Positions 28,042 to 38,315 of a DNA stretch of 64,000 nucleotides are shown here, one piece after another. The position numbers and the translations under genes were made by a program. Location: contig CAWIGB010000032.1 in assembly GCA_963835375.1 (NCBI GenBank), positions 1 to 64,000 on the forward strand, given 5' to 3'. The notes under the pieces were generated by a model. That model saw nothing but the letters and a program-made list of their open reading frames with translations. It was not told where the DNA came from and made no database searches. Positions within the stretch are counted from its first letter, which is position 1. Every line of letters begins with the position of its first letter. This stretch comes from Salinisphaera sp963835375 (lineage in GTDB: Bacteria > Pseudomonadota > Gammaproteobacteria > Nevskiales > Salinisphaeraceae).

Positions 28042-28143
28042 AGGTCGCCCCTCATGTACGCCGAGGCACGAGATATTCGCGCCGTGGCGAAGCTAGCCAC
28101 TCGCATGCCCGACTCGAGTTCGGAGGTATTCGCATGCCCCTTA

Positions 28144-28184
28144 AGCAGAGCATGCCGGCACGACACATACCGGCATGCTCTGCT
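28144..28184 (-). terminator. Hairpin downstream of hmp
   Basis: A 15-bp perfect stem (AGCAGAGCATGCCGG / CCGGCATGCTCTGCT) with an 11-base loop, 56 bases past the hmp stop. On the reverse strand it is followed only by TTAAG-like sequence, so termination may be weak; the stem could also stabilise the mRNA end. Confidence 0.6.
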
Positions 28185-28239
28185 GCCCATGGCACCTCAT
28201 TCGCAGCGTGTGATGCAGCGGGGCGATCGGACAGAGCCA

Positions 28240-29468
28240 TCAGGCCGCCAATGTACCCGCGGGCCCGAAGAACTCATACTGCCGCTCGCTTGCGGGCACG
28301 CCCCGCGCTTCCAGCAACTGGTCGACATGGGACAGCATCGGCGTCGGCCCGCAGAAGTAATAGGTCGCCGCGGCATCGCCGATCATCGTCTCCAGCAACG
28401 ATTGATCGATGAACCCTTCGCTGTCGTAGCGGGCGAGTTCGCGATCCTCGGCACGCGGCTCGCTGTAACGCACATGCAGATGCAGATTGCTGTGGCGGGC
28501 GCTCAGTTCCCGCAGTTCATCGGCGAACGCATGGACCGCGCCATTCAACGCCCCCTGGATGAAAATGATCGGCCGCATTGCGCTGGATTGCTGCAATGCC
28601 CCGTACAGCATCGAGAGCACCGGGGTCACGCCGATGCCACCAGCGATGAACACCAGCGGCTTGCGTTCATCTTCCGGCAGGTCGAGCGTGAATTCACCGC
28701 AGGGCGGCGTCAGCGCGATCCGATCGCCGACCTTCAGCTGGTCGTGCAGGTAGTTGGAGAACATGCCCTGCGGCGCATCCGCGCCCGGCGCGGTTTCCCG
28801 TTTGACGCTGATCCGGTAATACGGCGTGCCCGGCGCATTGGACAAGCTGTAATTCCGCTTGAGCCGGCGTCCATCCGGCAAGGTCACATGAACGGCGATG
28901 TACTGGCCGGGCTGATGGGCGGCCAGCGGCTGGCCGTCGGCCGGCTCCAGATACAGCGACACGATGTTGTCGCTGGCCTGTTCACGACGGGCGACGACGA
29001 AATCCTTCACGTCGCGCCAGCCGTAGTCACGCTCATGCTGATCGTAGATCTCCTGTTCGCGGCCGATGAATATCTCGGCCAGCTGCCCATAGGCAGCGCC
29101 CCAGGCGTCCACGATCTCGTCGGTGGCCGCCTCGCCCAGCACTTCGCGGATGGAGGCCAGCAGGTTCTCGCCCACGATCGGATAGTGCTCGGGTCGGATG
29201 GTGAGCGATACATGCTTCTGCGCGATCAACTCCACTGCATCGCCCAGCGCCTCCAGCTGATCGATATGCTGCGCATAAGCCACGATGGCGCCCGGCCAGA
29301 GCGCGTTGCTGGCTACCCTCGACCTGATGCGCCGGATTAAAGTAATCGCGGACTTCGGGATTGTGTTTGAACATCCGCTCGTACATATGGCGCGTCAGCG
29401 CTTCGCCGTGCTCTTGCAGCACCGGTACGGTTTGTTTGATGATGCGTCTTTTGACGATCCGACAGCAT
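28240..29468 (-). CDS. hmp: Flavohemoprotein (NO dioxygenase), frameshifted
   Basis: About 409 residues converting NO to nitrate with O2 and NAD(P)H. The globin domain starts at ATG 29468 (AAGGAG nine bases before it) and shows HGEALTRHMYERMFKHNPEV; the proximal-His region is AQKHVSLTIRPEHYPIVGENL. The FAD domain has RNYSLSN, and the NAD domain has FIAGGIGVTPVLSML and YYFCGPTPML. Frame breaks near 29440 and 29290 need two base corrections. It is divergent from nsrR across two Rrf2-type operators, so NO-induced expression is expected. Confidence 0.93.
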
Positions 29469-29487
29469 GGGGGCTCCTTCTTTAAAT

Positions 29488-29502
29488 GGTATTTCGTATA
29501 CC
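29488..29502. promoter_or_regulatory. NsrR-type operator, site 1
   Basis: GGTAT-TTCGT-ATACC is a perfect 5-bp dyad, 20 bases before the hmp start codon on the reverse strand. Confidence 0.7.
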
Positions 29503-29512
29503 TCTTTTAATC

Positions 29513-29527
29513 GGTATATTATTTACC
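29513..29527. promoter_or_regulatory. NsrR-type operator, site 2
   Basis: GGTAT-ATTAT-TTACC repeats the first site with one changed base, 25 bp away centre to centre and 24 bases before the nsrR start. It fits control of both genes and autorepression. Confidence 0.65.
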
Positions 29528-29550
29528 ATATTTTATAAGTCAAGCCCTTC

Positions 29551-30006
29551 ATGCAACTGAGCACCCATACTGATTACGCGCTGCGGCTGCTGATCTATCT
29601 GGCGATTACCGACGGTAAATCGCCCGCCACGGTCCAGGATGCCGCCGCGCGATACCGCGTATCGGCGCACCATATGGCCAAGGTGGCGCAGACGCTGGTA
29701 CAACTCGGCCACGTCAACAGCCGCCGCGGCCGCGGGGGCGGTCTGTCGCTGGCGCGGCCGGCCGATACCATCGACGTTGGCGCCCTGGTCCGTCAGACCG
29801 AGAACCTGACCCTGCTGGAATGTTTCGGGCCGAACTCGACCTGCCCCATTGACCCAGCCTGCCGGCTCAAGGGGCTGCTGGGCCGCGCACAGAATGCGTT
29901 TCTCGAAGCCCTGGACGGTCACACCATAGCCGAGCTCGTTGGCAACGCGGCCGAGTTGCGGGCCTTGCTACGAACCGAAAATGACATTGTCCTGACTCAG
30001 GAGTAA
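29551..30006 (+). CDS. nsrR: NsrR, NO-sensing Rrf2-family repressor
   Basis: 151 residues. The winged helix reads MQLSTHTDYALRLLIYLA and SAHHMAKVAQTLVQLGHV. The three Fe-S cysteines lie in ECFGPNSTCPIDPACRLKG, the NsrR arrangement, rather than that of IscR. Loss of the cluster with NO releases the divergent hmp gene. The stop is three bases before the nitronate monooxygenase ATG, so those two are co-transcribed. Confidence 0.94.
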   Translation: MQLSTHTDYALRLLIYLAITDGKSPATVQDAAARYRVSAHHMAKVAQTLVQLGHVNSRRGRGGGLSLARPADTIDVGALVRQTENLTLLECFGPNSTCPIDPACRLKGLLGRAQNAFLEALDGHTIAELVGNAAELRALLRTENDIVLTQE

Positions 30007-30009
30007 TCC

Positions 30010-30956
30010 ATGCGTACCGCGTTGACCCGTCTGCTTGGCATCACGCACCCGGTTCTGCTCGCCCCCATGGGCGGCGTTTCCGGCGGCGAACTCGCCCGTG
30101 CCGTGAGCGAGGCCGGCGGGCTCGGCCTGATTGGCGCCGGTTACGGCGACGCCGACTGGCTGGCGCAGGAGATGGCGCATTGTCGCGATTGCCGGTTCGG
30201 GGTGGGCTTCATCACCTGGGCCCTGGACGCCCAGCCCGCGCTGCTCGAACAGGTGCTGGCGCAATCGCCGGCGGCCATCATGTTCTCGTTTGGCGATTGC
30301 GCTGCCTATATTCCCCGCGTGCACGAAGCCGGCGTCCTGGCGATATGCCAGGTGCAGACCGTGGCCGATGCGCGCCACGCGGCCGAGATCGGGGCCGATC
30401 TGATCGTGGCCCAGGGCACCGAAGGCGGCGGCCACGGCGCAACGCGCAGCACCTTCAGCCTGGTCCCTGCCGTGGTGGACGCCGTGGCTCCGGTGCCGGT
30501 CGTCGCGGCTGGTGGCGTGGCCGATGGCCGTGGGCTGGCGGCTGCACTTATGCTCGGCGCTTCCGGCGTGCTCATGGGCACCCGGTTCTATGCCAGCAAC
30601 GAAGCGCTGGGCCTGGCGTCCGCCAAACAGGCAATCGTGCATCACGGCGGTGACCAGACGCTGCGCACGCGCGTCTTCGATATCGTGCGCGGCTACAATT
30701 GGGGCTCCTATACCGGCCGGGTGATCGACAATCGCTTCACCCGGGACTGGCACACGCGGGAAGCGGCCCTGGCCGAGTACCGTCGACAGCGAGCGCCAGC
30801 GCTACCAAGAAGCCGTGGCGCGGGGTGATAGCCGAGACCGCGGTGCTGTTCGCCGGCGAGGCGATCGATCTGATCGACGAGATCGAGCCGGCCAACGAAA
30901 TCGTCGCTCGTGTCGTAGCCGAGGCCGAGGCGGCGCTAGGCCGAAGACCCGATTGA
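30010..30956 (+). CDS. Nitronate monooxygenase (NMO/2-nitropropane dioxygenase family), frameshifted
   Basis: About 315 residues of the FMN TIM-barrel family that oxidises alkyl nitronates. Motifs are the opening PVLLAPMGGVSGGELARAV, the phosphate-binding QGTEGGGHG, VVAAGGVADGRG and LMGTRF. Near 30800 the frame breaks, and the terminal piece (AVLFAGEAIDLIDEIEPANE) is one frame over, ending at 30956. It follows nsrR by three bases, placing it under NO control; a role in removing nitro or nitronate products of NO stress is inferred. Confidence 0.9.
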
Positions 30957-30966
30957 GCGAATGGCT

Positions 30967-31161
30967 TCAGCGCGCGTCATCGTCCACTGAATACGCCAGC
31001 ACCTCGCGCAGATCGAGCCGATCGATGGCGCCCAGCGCGGCTTCCAGCGCCCCTTCGGCACACAGCCCGGCGATCGCGGCATCCTGGTAACCCGCACGCG
31101 CTGCATCGACACAGGCCGAGCGCACGCGCTCGGCCATCCTGAGTTCCAGATCATCACTCAT
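30967..31161 (-). CDS. Small conserved hypothetical protein paired with DUF488
   Basis: 64 residues, acidic, with DLELRMAERVRSACVDAA and GYQDAAIAGLCAEGALEAAL. I know similar small proteins beside DUF488 genes, but no function. Its ATG overlaps the DUF488 stop by four bases (ATGA), so it is a real coupled gene. It ends convergently 10 bases from the nitronate monooxygenase stop. Confidence 0.75.
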   Translation of the reverse strand: MSDDLELRMAERVRSACVDAARAGYQDAAIAGLCAEGALEAALGAIDRLDLREVLAYSVDDDAR

Positions 31162-31511
31162 CGCCCATCCTCGAGATAATTGGCCAGTACCACAGCGTTG
31201 TTGTATTCAGTATCGCGCGCTGCGAACAACAACGTCAGCCGTCCGTTACGGGCATGTTCGCGCAGTTCCTCGATCTGCTCGCCATCCCCCTCATCGAGCT
31301 CGGCTCGATACGCTGCGCAGAACTCATCCCAGCGCTCGCGGTCGTGACCGAACCAGCGGCGCAGCCCGTTCGAGGGCGCCAGTTCCTTCGGCCAGGCATC
31401 GAGCTTTGCTTTATTCTTGGCGACACCCCGCGGCCATATTCGATCCACGAGCACACGATAACCATCGTCATCAGCGGCTTCTTCGTAGACCCGTTTCAAG
31501 CGGATACGCAT
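31158..31511 (-). CDS. DUF488 family protein (YeaO-like)
   Basis: 117 residues from ATG 31511 (MRIRLKRVYEEA). Family marks are RVLVDRIWPRGVAKNKAKLDAW, LAPSNGLRRWFGHD and LTLLFAARDTEYNNAVVLANYL. The family is widespread with no settled function; members often lie near stress or redox genes. Upstream in-frame extension to 31550 is less likely because the chosen ATG gives the family's normal start. Confidence 0.9.
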   Translation of the reverse strand: MRIRLKRVYEEAADDDGYRVLVDRIWPRGVAKNKAKLDAWPKELAPSNGLRRWFGHDRERWDEFCAAYRAELDEGDGEQIEELREHARNGRLTLLFAARDTEYNNAVVLANYLEDGR

Positions 31512-31733
31512 GCGCTGCTCCTCAGAAAAATCCTGACTGGATAACGCCATCCCAAGGCACGCCGCGTCAATCAGAGATCGGCTACTGGCGATAATACCCA
31601 GTATCGGCGCCCGCGATGAGGTGCGATTGCACGGCCTGAACGACCAAGCCGGTCACGCCGAGACGCGCCCGGGCCTTGGTAATGCGAGCCCCAACCCGGA
31701 AACGATCCGATCTGAATGAGCAACCCGGCCAGG

Positions 31734-32798
31734 TCAGCCCCGCGCCGTGGCGCGCGGCCCAGCGGCCGCGCGCCGGAAGCCTGCCACCATTCGCAGCGCC
31801 AGCCCCAGCGCGGTCACCCCCCATGCAAACAGCGCGATATAGAGAAACACGACCGATACCGGACGCAGGAACGGCAGCCCCATGGATCGGCTCATGTGCT
31901 CGGTGGCGACTGCATACATCCCCAGCGGGAAGACCAGGCCCCAGTACAACGGGTCGTAGACGAGGCGGTAGCCGCGGATGACATGACGCCAGACCCCCAG
32001 TATCACCAGCAGCGGCAGCCACCACGTGCCGCCGGCCCAGTAGAACAACGTGAAACCCTCGAGAAACGGCCGCAGCGATTGCAGATAGGGGGCCTGAGCG
32101 CCGCTGTTCGCGATCAGCAACGAACCGGCCAGCGTGGAGATCGCCATGGCGCCCATGTTGATCCAGTACGTCGGCACCAGATCGCCCGGCGCGAGCGTGA
32201 AGAAGTAGTACCGATAGAAGATGAGCGCCGCCAGCCATAGATAGAGCATGCCGCCCGCCAGCCACAGCACGAGCGCGGCGAAATGCAGTTCAAGCCGAAC
32301 CGGCTGGCCCCAGTCGCCGGCCAGATGCGTGGCGAGCACGGCCAGCCCCTGCATGGCAACCACGGCCAGTAACCACCCCCCATTGATGCCGGCCTCGAGC
32401 GCCCGCTTGTGGCGCCGCAGCGCAAGCGCGGCGAACACGGCATAGCTGAGCACCAGCCACAGCGCCGCCGCGAAAACGAACAACGCCGTGGCCACCCGCT
32501 CGGCGTGTGCCAGCACGATGCACTGACTGCCCAGCACCGCCGTAGCGGCGATCCAGGTGAAATAACCCGGCCCGGCGCTGGTATCGGACAAGTCGGCGAT
32601 ACAACGCCGGGGAAACAGCACCAGACGCAGCCCATGGAGTACTACCAGAGCCGCGTAGAGCATCAGGTTGAGATAGAACAGCGCCCGGCCGATCGAGGTC
32701 GGGCCAAGCCCGTATGCAGCGATCGATACGATACCGGTCGCCATGACCATGGCGAAATAGGCCGGCGGCAGTTCGCGAACCAGGGAGCGCAGCGACAC
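31734..32798 (-). CDS. TDT/SLAC1-family (TehA-like) anion channel or transporter
   Basis: About 354 residues, ten hydrophobic segments, with the family opening LPPAYFAMVMATGIVSIAA and later GGMLYLWLAALIFYRYYFF and PLYWGLVFPLGMYAVATEHM. The family includes TehA, malate permeases and plant SLAC1, which conducts nitrate and chloride. I chose GTG at 32798; longer starts add a low-complexity tail. It is divergent from narK across a 300-base gap with an FNR-like box, so nitrate/nitrite or organic acid movement during anaerobic growth is a reasonable guess. Confidence 0.85.
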   Translation of the reverse strand: MSLRSLVRELPPAYFAMVMATGIVSIAAYGLGPTSIGRALFYLNLMLYAALVVLHGLRLVLFPRRCIADLSDTSAGPGYFTWIAATAVLGSQCIVLAHAERVATALFVFAAALWLVLSYAVFAALALRRHKRALEAGINGGWLLAVVAMQGLAVLATHLAGDWGQPVRLELHFAALVLWLAGGMLYLWLAALIFYRYYFFTLAPGDLVPTYWINMGAMAISTLAGSLLIANSGAQAPYLQSLRPFLEGFTLFYWAGGTWWLPLLVILGVWRHVIRGYRLVYDPLYWGLVFPLGMYAVATEHMSRSMGLPFLRPVSVVFLYIALFAWGVTALGLALRMVAGFRRAAAGPRATARG

Positions 32799-32974
32799 AC
32801 GACAACCTTTTAAAGACGAATAAAAAAAGCGTAGCCCGAGGCCGAACTGAAGCGCAGCAAGCGCGAGCGCCGCGGGATTCCTACGAGACCGGCCGCCGTC
32901 GGCATTACCCGGTGGCCCCGGTGCTTTATCCAAATAACGCTTCCGCCAGCCTTGGCGATGCGGTGGAAGCTTAC

Positions 32975-32988
32975 TTGATCTGTGTCAA
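32975..32988. promoter_or_regulatory. FNR/Dnr-like box between TDT channel and narK
   Basis: TTGAT-CTGT-GTCAA has one mismatch to TTGAT-N4-ATCAA. Its centre is 117 bases before the narK ATG and 184 before the divergent channel gene. Confidence 0.65.
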
Positions 32989-33098
32989 TTTCGAGTGCCC
33001 GCGCGCGATGTAGCCTCTAATTCGAAAAATACTGAATTCCACTTCTACACATACTCGGGCCACCAGAGGGGCCTGCGTATGACCCCAGGATCTTGAGC

Positions 33099-34448
33099 AT
33101 GGCCATAGGCGATCGACATTCTTCTCCTGCGCACGCGATCGCCGGCAGCCCGTCGAAGGCACTGTTCGGCGCAACCCTGGGGTTCTTCATCGGTTTTGGC
33201 GCCGTATCGTTGTTCGGGCCGACGGCGCAGAGTTTCATCGAGGTCATGAAGCTCACCCCCGGCCAGGTCGGCTTTCTGGTCGCGATTCCGATGCTCACCG
33301 GCTCATTGCTACGCATCCCGTTCGGCGCCTGGGTCGACAACAATGGCGGCAAGTTGCCGTTTCTGATTCTGCTGGTGCTTTCGGTGATCGGCATCGCCGG
33401 GCTGTGGTGGATGTTGATCACCCTGTATCCCGCGCATCTGACCCAGTCGTATTATCCGTTGCTGCTGTTCTTCGGCGCGCTGGGCGGCTGCGGGATTGCG
33501 ACATTCTCGGTAGGTATCGGGCAGGTCTCCTACTGGTTTCCCAAGGAGCGTCAGGGCTGGGCGCTGGGGACCTATGCCGGGCTCGGCAATACCTCGCCCG
33601 GGCTCGTGGCGCTGATACTGCCGCTGATCATCGTATTCTGGGGCCTGTGGGCGGCCTATATGGTGTCGATCGCCATCGTGATCATCGGCATCGCCCTGTA
33701 TTTCCTGCTGAGCCACAACGCCGGTTATTTCCAGCTCCGGAGCCAGGGCCTGTCGCGCGAGGACGCCCGCCACGCTGCGGCCTCTGCGGGCCAGGAACTG
33801 TTCCCGCAGGACAATGCCTTCCGTACGCTCGTGGAAGCGGCTCGGCAATGGCGGACCTGGCCGCTCGTATTGCTTTACTTCACCACGTTCGGTGGTTTCC
33901 TGGCGCTCACGGCCTGGCTGGCGACCTACTGGCAGACGTATTTCCATACCACGCACTGGACCGCCGTCGAGCTGACCGCGGGTTTTTCGTTGCTGTCGTC
34001 GCTTATTCGCGTCCCCGGCGGCAGCTGGGCCGATCGGCTGGGCGGCGAAAAAGTAGCGGTGGCATCGCTGACGCTGCTGCTCTTCGGCGCCCTGCTGATG
34101 ACGTTCTCCGGCACATTCGTATTGTCGATTGCCGGCGAGATCTGCATCGCCATCGGTATGGGCGTCAACAACGCCGCGGTGTTCTGCATGCTGCCCCGCT
34201 ACGTACCCGATGCCGTCGGCGGCGCCTCGGGCTGGGTCGGTGGACTCGGCGCGCTGGGCGGCTTCGCCGTACCGCCGCTACTCGGGCAATTCGTGGAATG
34301 GTTCGGGCCGAGCGGTTATGCCTGGGGCTTTTCCGTCTATATCGGGCTGGCGCTCGCGAGCATCGCGCTGACCGGCGTGCTCATCGCCGCCCTGAAGCGC
34401 GAGCAGCGCAAGCAACCGACCGTAAAACCCAGCAAGGCCTCGGCATGA
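33099..34448 (+). CDS. narK: Nitrate/nitrite transporter NarK
   Basis: 449 residues, 12 hydrophobic segments of the major facilitator type. The NarK signature glycine-rich segments are GLGNTSPGLVALILPL and, in the second half, GGASGWVGGLGALGGFAVPP. Opening: FGATLGFFIGFGAVSLFGP, then FLVAIPMLTGSLLRIPFGAW with the conserved Arg. It imports nitrate and exports nitrite for the reductase encoded 61 bases downstream, and heads the narKGHJI operon. The ATG at 33099 was preferred to an in-frame TTG six bases earlier. Confidence 0.95.
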   Translation: MAIGDRHSSPAHAIAGSPSKALFGATLGFFIGFGAVSLFGPTAQSFIEVMKLTPGQVGFLVAIPMLTGSLLRIPFGAWVDNNGGKLPFLILLVLSVIGIAGLWWMLITLYPAHLTQSYYPLLLFFGALGGCGIATFSVGIGQVSYWFPKERQGWALGTYAGLGNTSPGLVALILPLIIVFWGLWAAYMVSIAIVIIGIALYFLLSHNAGYFQLRSQGLSREDARHAAASAGQELFPQDNAFRTLVEAARQWRTWPLVLLYFTTFGGFLALTAWLATYWQTYFHTTHWTAVELTAGFSLLSSLIRVPGGSWADRLGGEKVAVASLTLLLFGALLMTFSGTFVLSIAGEICIAIGMGVNNAAVFCMLPRYVPDAVGGASGWVGGLGALGGFAVPPLLGQFVEWFGPSGYAWGFSVYIGLALASIALTGVLIAALKREQRKQPTVKPSKASA

Positions 34449-34509
34449 TGGCGGAACAGGTCCCGGCGCACGACACCACGGCCAGCGCGATCACATCAGG
34501 AGCCCGTCC

Positions 34510-37500
34510 ATGAGTCATTTTCTCGATCGACTGACCTATTTCCGGCGCAAGGGGGATGCGTTCGCCGACGGCCACGGGGAGGTCAATAACGACGACCGCA
34601 GCTGGGAAGAAAGCTATCGCCAGCGTTGGCAGCACGACAAGATCGTGCGCTCGACCCACGGCGTGAACTGTACCGGCTCCTGCTCATGGAAGATCTACGT
34701 CAAGGACGGGCTGGTGACCTGGGAGACCCAGCAGACCGATTACCCCCGCACCCGGCCTGATCTGCCCAACCACGAGCCCCGCGGCTGCCCGCGGGGCGCC
34801 AGTTATTCCTGGTATATCTACAGCGCTAATCGACTCAAGTATCCATTGGTACGCGCGACGCTGATCAAGCTGTGGCGCGAAGCGCGCGCCGCGCACGCCG
34901 ATCCGGTGGATGCCTGGGCGTCGATCGTCGACGACGAAGCCAAACGCCGCAGCTATCAGAAACGCCGCGGCCTCGGCGGTATGGTTCGCTCGAGCTGGGA
35001 CGAGGTCAACGAGATCATCGCCGCCGCCAACGTCCACACCATCGAACGCTGGGGGCCGGATCGGGTGGTCGGCTTCTCGCCCATCCCGGCCATGTCGATG
35101 CTCTCTTATGCGGCCGGGGCACGCTATCTGTCCCTGATCGGCGGGGTCTGCCTGTCGTTCTACGACTGGTACTGCGATCTGCCGCCGTCCTCCCCCATGA
35201 CCTGGGGCGAGCAGACCGACGTGCCGGAGTCTGCCGACTGGTACAACAGCAAGTTCATCATGATGTGGGGCTCCAACGTGCCGCAGACGCGCACGCCCGA
35301 CGCCCATTTCATGACCGAGGCCCGCTACAACGGCACCGAGATCGTGGTCTGTTCCCCGGACTATGCCGAGGCCACCAAGTTCGCTGATCTGTGGTTGTCG
35401 CCCAAGCAGGGCACCGATGCCGCCCTGGCCATGGCGCTCGGCCACGTGATCCTCAAGGAATTCCACGTCGACAACCCCGATCCGTATTTCCAGGATTATG
35501 CGCGGCGCTATACCGACATGCCGATGCTGGTTCGGCTCGACGCCCACGACGACGGCTTGGTGCCGGGCCGATTCGTCCGCGCCAGCGACCTGAGCGGCGC
35601 GGCTCCGGTTCATGGCGACTGGAAGACCGTGATCTGGGACGAAAGCACCGACGCCCCGGCCGTGCCCCAGGGTGCAGCCGGCTTTCGCTGGGATGGCAGC
35701 GGCCGCTGGAATCTCGAAGAAAGGACGGCCGACGATGCCGCGATCCACCCGCGGCTGACATTGCTCGACCATGCCGACGAAGTCGCCGCGGTCGCCTTTC
35801 CATATTTCGGCGGCATCGAACACGAACAGTTCACGCCCAATACCCAGCGCGACGTCCTGTGGCGCCGGGTTCCCGTCAAGCGGCTCGCGCAGGCCGACGG
35901 CACACAAGCGCTGGTCGCCACGGTATTCGATCTGATGGTCGCCCATTACGGCGTCGGCCGCGGTTTCGACGACGATACCGCGGCTCTCGCCTTCGCGGAC
36001 GATGTCGCCTATACACCGGCCTGGCAGGAGACCATTACCAGCGTGCCCGCGGCGCACGTGATTCGCACCGCACGCCGCTTTGCCGAAACCGCCGCCAAGA
36101 CCCGGGGCAAGTCGATGGTGATTCTGGGCGCCGGCCTGAATCACTGGTATCACAACGACATGAGCTATCGCGGCATCATCAACATGTTGATGATGTGCGG
36201 TTGTGTGGGCGTATCCGGCGGAGGCTGGGCGCACTACGTCGGCCAGGAGAAACTGCGCCCGCAGACCGGCTGGCTGCCGGTGGCCTTTGCATTGGACTGG
36301 ATGCGTCCGCCGCGTCATATGGCAGGCACGTCGTTCTTCTACGCCCACTCCGACCAGTGGCGCTACGAACAGGTCGACGTCAGCGAGATCCTGTCGCCGC
36401 TGGCCGATCCCGAGAGAATGGACGAGGCAGCCTGATCGATTACAACGTGCGCGCCGAGCGCATGGGCTGGCTGCCCTCCGCGCCGCAGTTGAACCGCAAT
36501 CCGCTCGAGATTGCCCGCGAAGCGGCGGCGGCTGGGCGCGATCCGGCGGAATACGTGGTCGAACAACTGCGTGCGAAGACACTGCGCATGGCCTGTGAAG
36601 ATCCGGACGCGCCGGAGAACTGGCCGCGCAATATGTTCATCTGGCGCTCGAACCTGCTGGGCGCCTCGGGCAAGGGCCACGAGTATTTCCTCAAGCACCT
36701 GCTGGGCACCGACGACAGCGTGCAGGGGCCGGATCTGGGCACCCAGGGCAGCCAGCGCGTCGAGGAAGTCGTATGGCACGACGAAGCGCCCCGAGGCAAG
36801 CTCGACCTGCTGGTCACGCTGGACTTTCGCATGTCCTCGACCTGCCTGTACTCGGATATCGTGCTGCCCACCGCGACCTGGTACGAAAAAGACGATCTCA
36901 ATACCTCGGACATGCATCCGTTCATCCATCCGTTGTCCGAGGCGGTCGATCCGGCCTGGGAGTCGCGTTCGGACTGGGATATCTTCAAGGGCATCGCCGG
37001 TGCCTTTTCGCAGGTCGCCCAGGGCCGGCTCGGCGTCGAACAGGATCTGGTCACGCTGCCACTGCTGCACGACACGCCCGGCGAACTGGGCCAGCCGTTC
37101 GACGCCGCCGAATGGTACCGCGATGAATGCGATCCGATACCGGGCAGGACCATGCCCGATATCAAGCAGGTCGAACGCGACTACCCGGCCACCTATGCCC
37201 GCTTCACCAGCGTCGGCCCGCTGCTGGAAAAACTCGGCAACGGCAGCAAGGGCATCAACTTGGGACACGGCCGAGGAAGTCGCCGAGCTGGGCGCCCAGC
37301 ACCGCCCGCAATTCGGCGACGACCGGCCGCGTCTGGACACCGCGATCCAGGCCTGCGACACGGTGATGTCGCTGGCGCCGGAAACCCACGGCAGCGTAGC
37401 CATGAAAGCCTGGGCAGCGCTCGAGAAAGTCACCGGCCGCGCAGCACCGCCACCTGGCAGCCGCCAAGGCCGGCGAGCATATCCAGTTCCGCGACATCGT

Positions 37501-38245
37501 CGCCCAGCCGCGCAAGATCATCAGCTCCCCGACCTGGTCGGGGATCGAGTCCGAGCACGTGTCGTATAACGCCGGCTGGACCAACGTGAACGAGTTGATC
37601 CCCTGGCGCACGCTCACCGGGCGACAGCAGTTCTACCAGGATCATCAGTGGATGCGCGCCTTCGGCGAGGGCTTTGCGAGCTACCGGCCGCCGGTCAACA
37701 CCAAGACCTGGAAGGCGATGCTCGACACCCGGCCCAACGGCCACAAGGAACTGGTGCTCAACTGGATCACGCCCCACCAGAAATGGGGCATCCACAGCAC
37801 TTATACCGACAACCTGATCATGCTCACGCTCTCGCGCGGCGGCCCGATCATCTGGATTTCGGAAGTCGATGCACAGCGCGCCGGCATCGCGGACAACGAC
37901 TGGATCGAGGGCTACAACGTCAATGGTGCAGTCGTGGCCCGAGCGGTCGTCTCGCAACGCGTACGCGAGGGCATGGCGATGATGTACCACGCACAGGATC
38001 GCACCGTGAACACGCCCGGCTCCGAGATCACCGGGCATCGCGGCGGCATTCACAACTCGGTGACGCGCACATTGGTCAAGCCCACGCACATGATCGGTGG
38101 CTACGCCCAGCAGAGCTACGGTTTCAACTACTACGGCCCGGTCGGCTCCAATCGCGATGAATTCGTGATCATTCGCAAGATGGACCGTGTCGACTGGCTC
38201 GAGGGCGACGACGAGAGCATCGAGCAGCAGGACTACGTGCGATGA
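34510..38245 (+). CDS. narG: Respiratory nitrate reductase alpha subunit NarG, three frameshifts
   Basis: The span gives about 1245 residues, the exact family length (E. coli 1246). Molybdenum bis-MGD subunit reducing nitrate on the cytoplasmic side. The FS0 cluster region reads HGVNCTGSCSWKIYVKDG with CPRG; the Mo-ligand Asp is in GGVCLSFYDWYCDLPP. The frame breaks near 36433 (before LIDYNVRAERMGW), 37258 and 37445, then resumes as FRDIVAQPRKIISSPTWSG and VSYNAGWTNVNELIPW to YVR-stop. Single-base corrections restore one frame. No twin-arginine leader remains other than a short N-terminus like other NarG. Confidence 0.96.
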
Positions 38246-38315
38246 GTGCGCGTGTCGCCAGTACGCTTTCGGCCCCGGCGCGTGAGATGGCCCTTGTTCA
38301 TTTGGAGGTGTCGAA

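Noticed and set aside
28006..29340. 444-codon + strand frame opposite hmp and across the MITE
   Set aside because: Antisense of hmp joined to repeat DNA; no recognisable domain.
34684..36582. 632-codon frame on the - strand opposite narG
   Set aside because: Shadow of narG; the + strand carries clear NarG motifs throughout.
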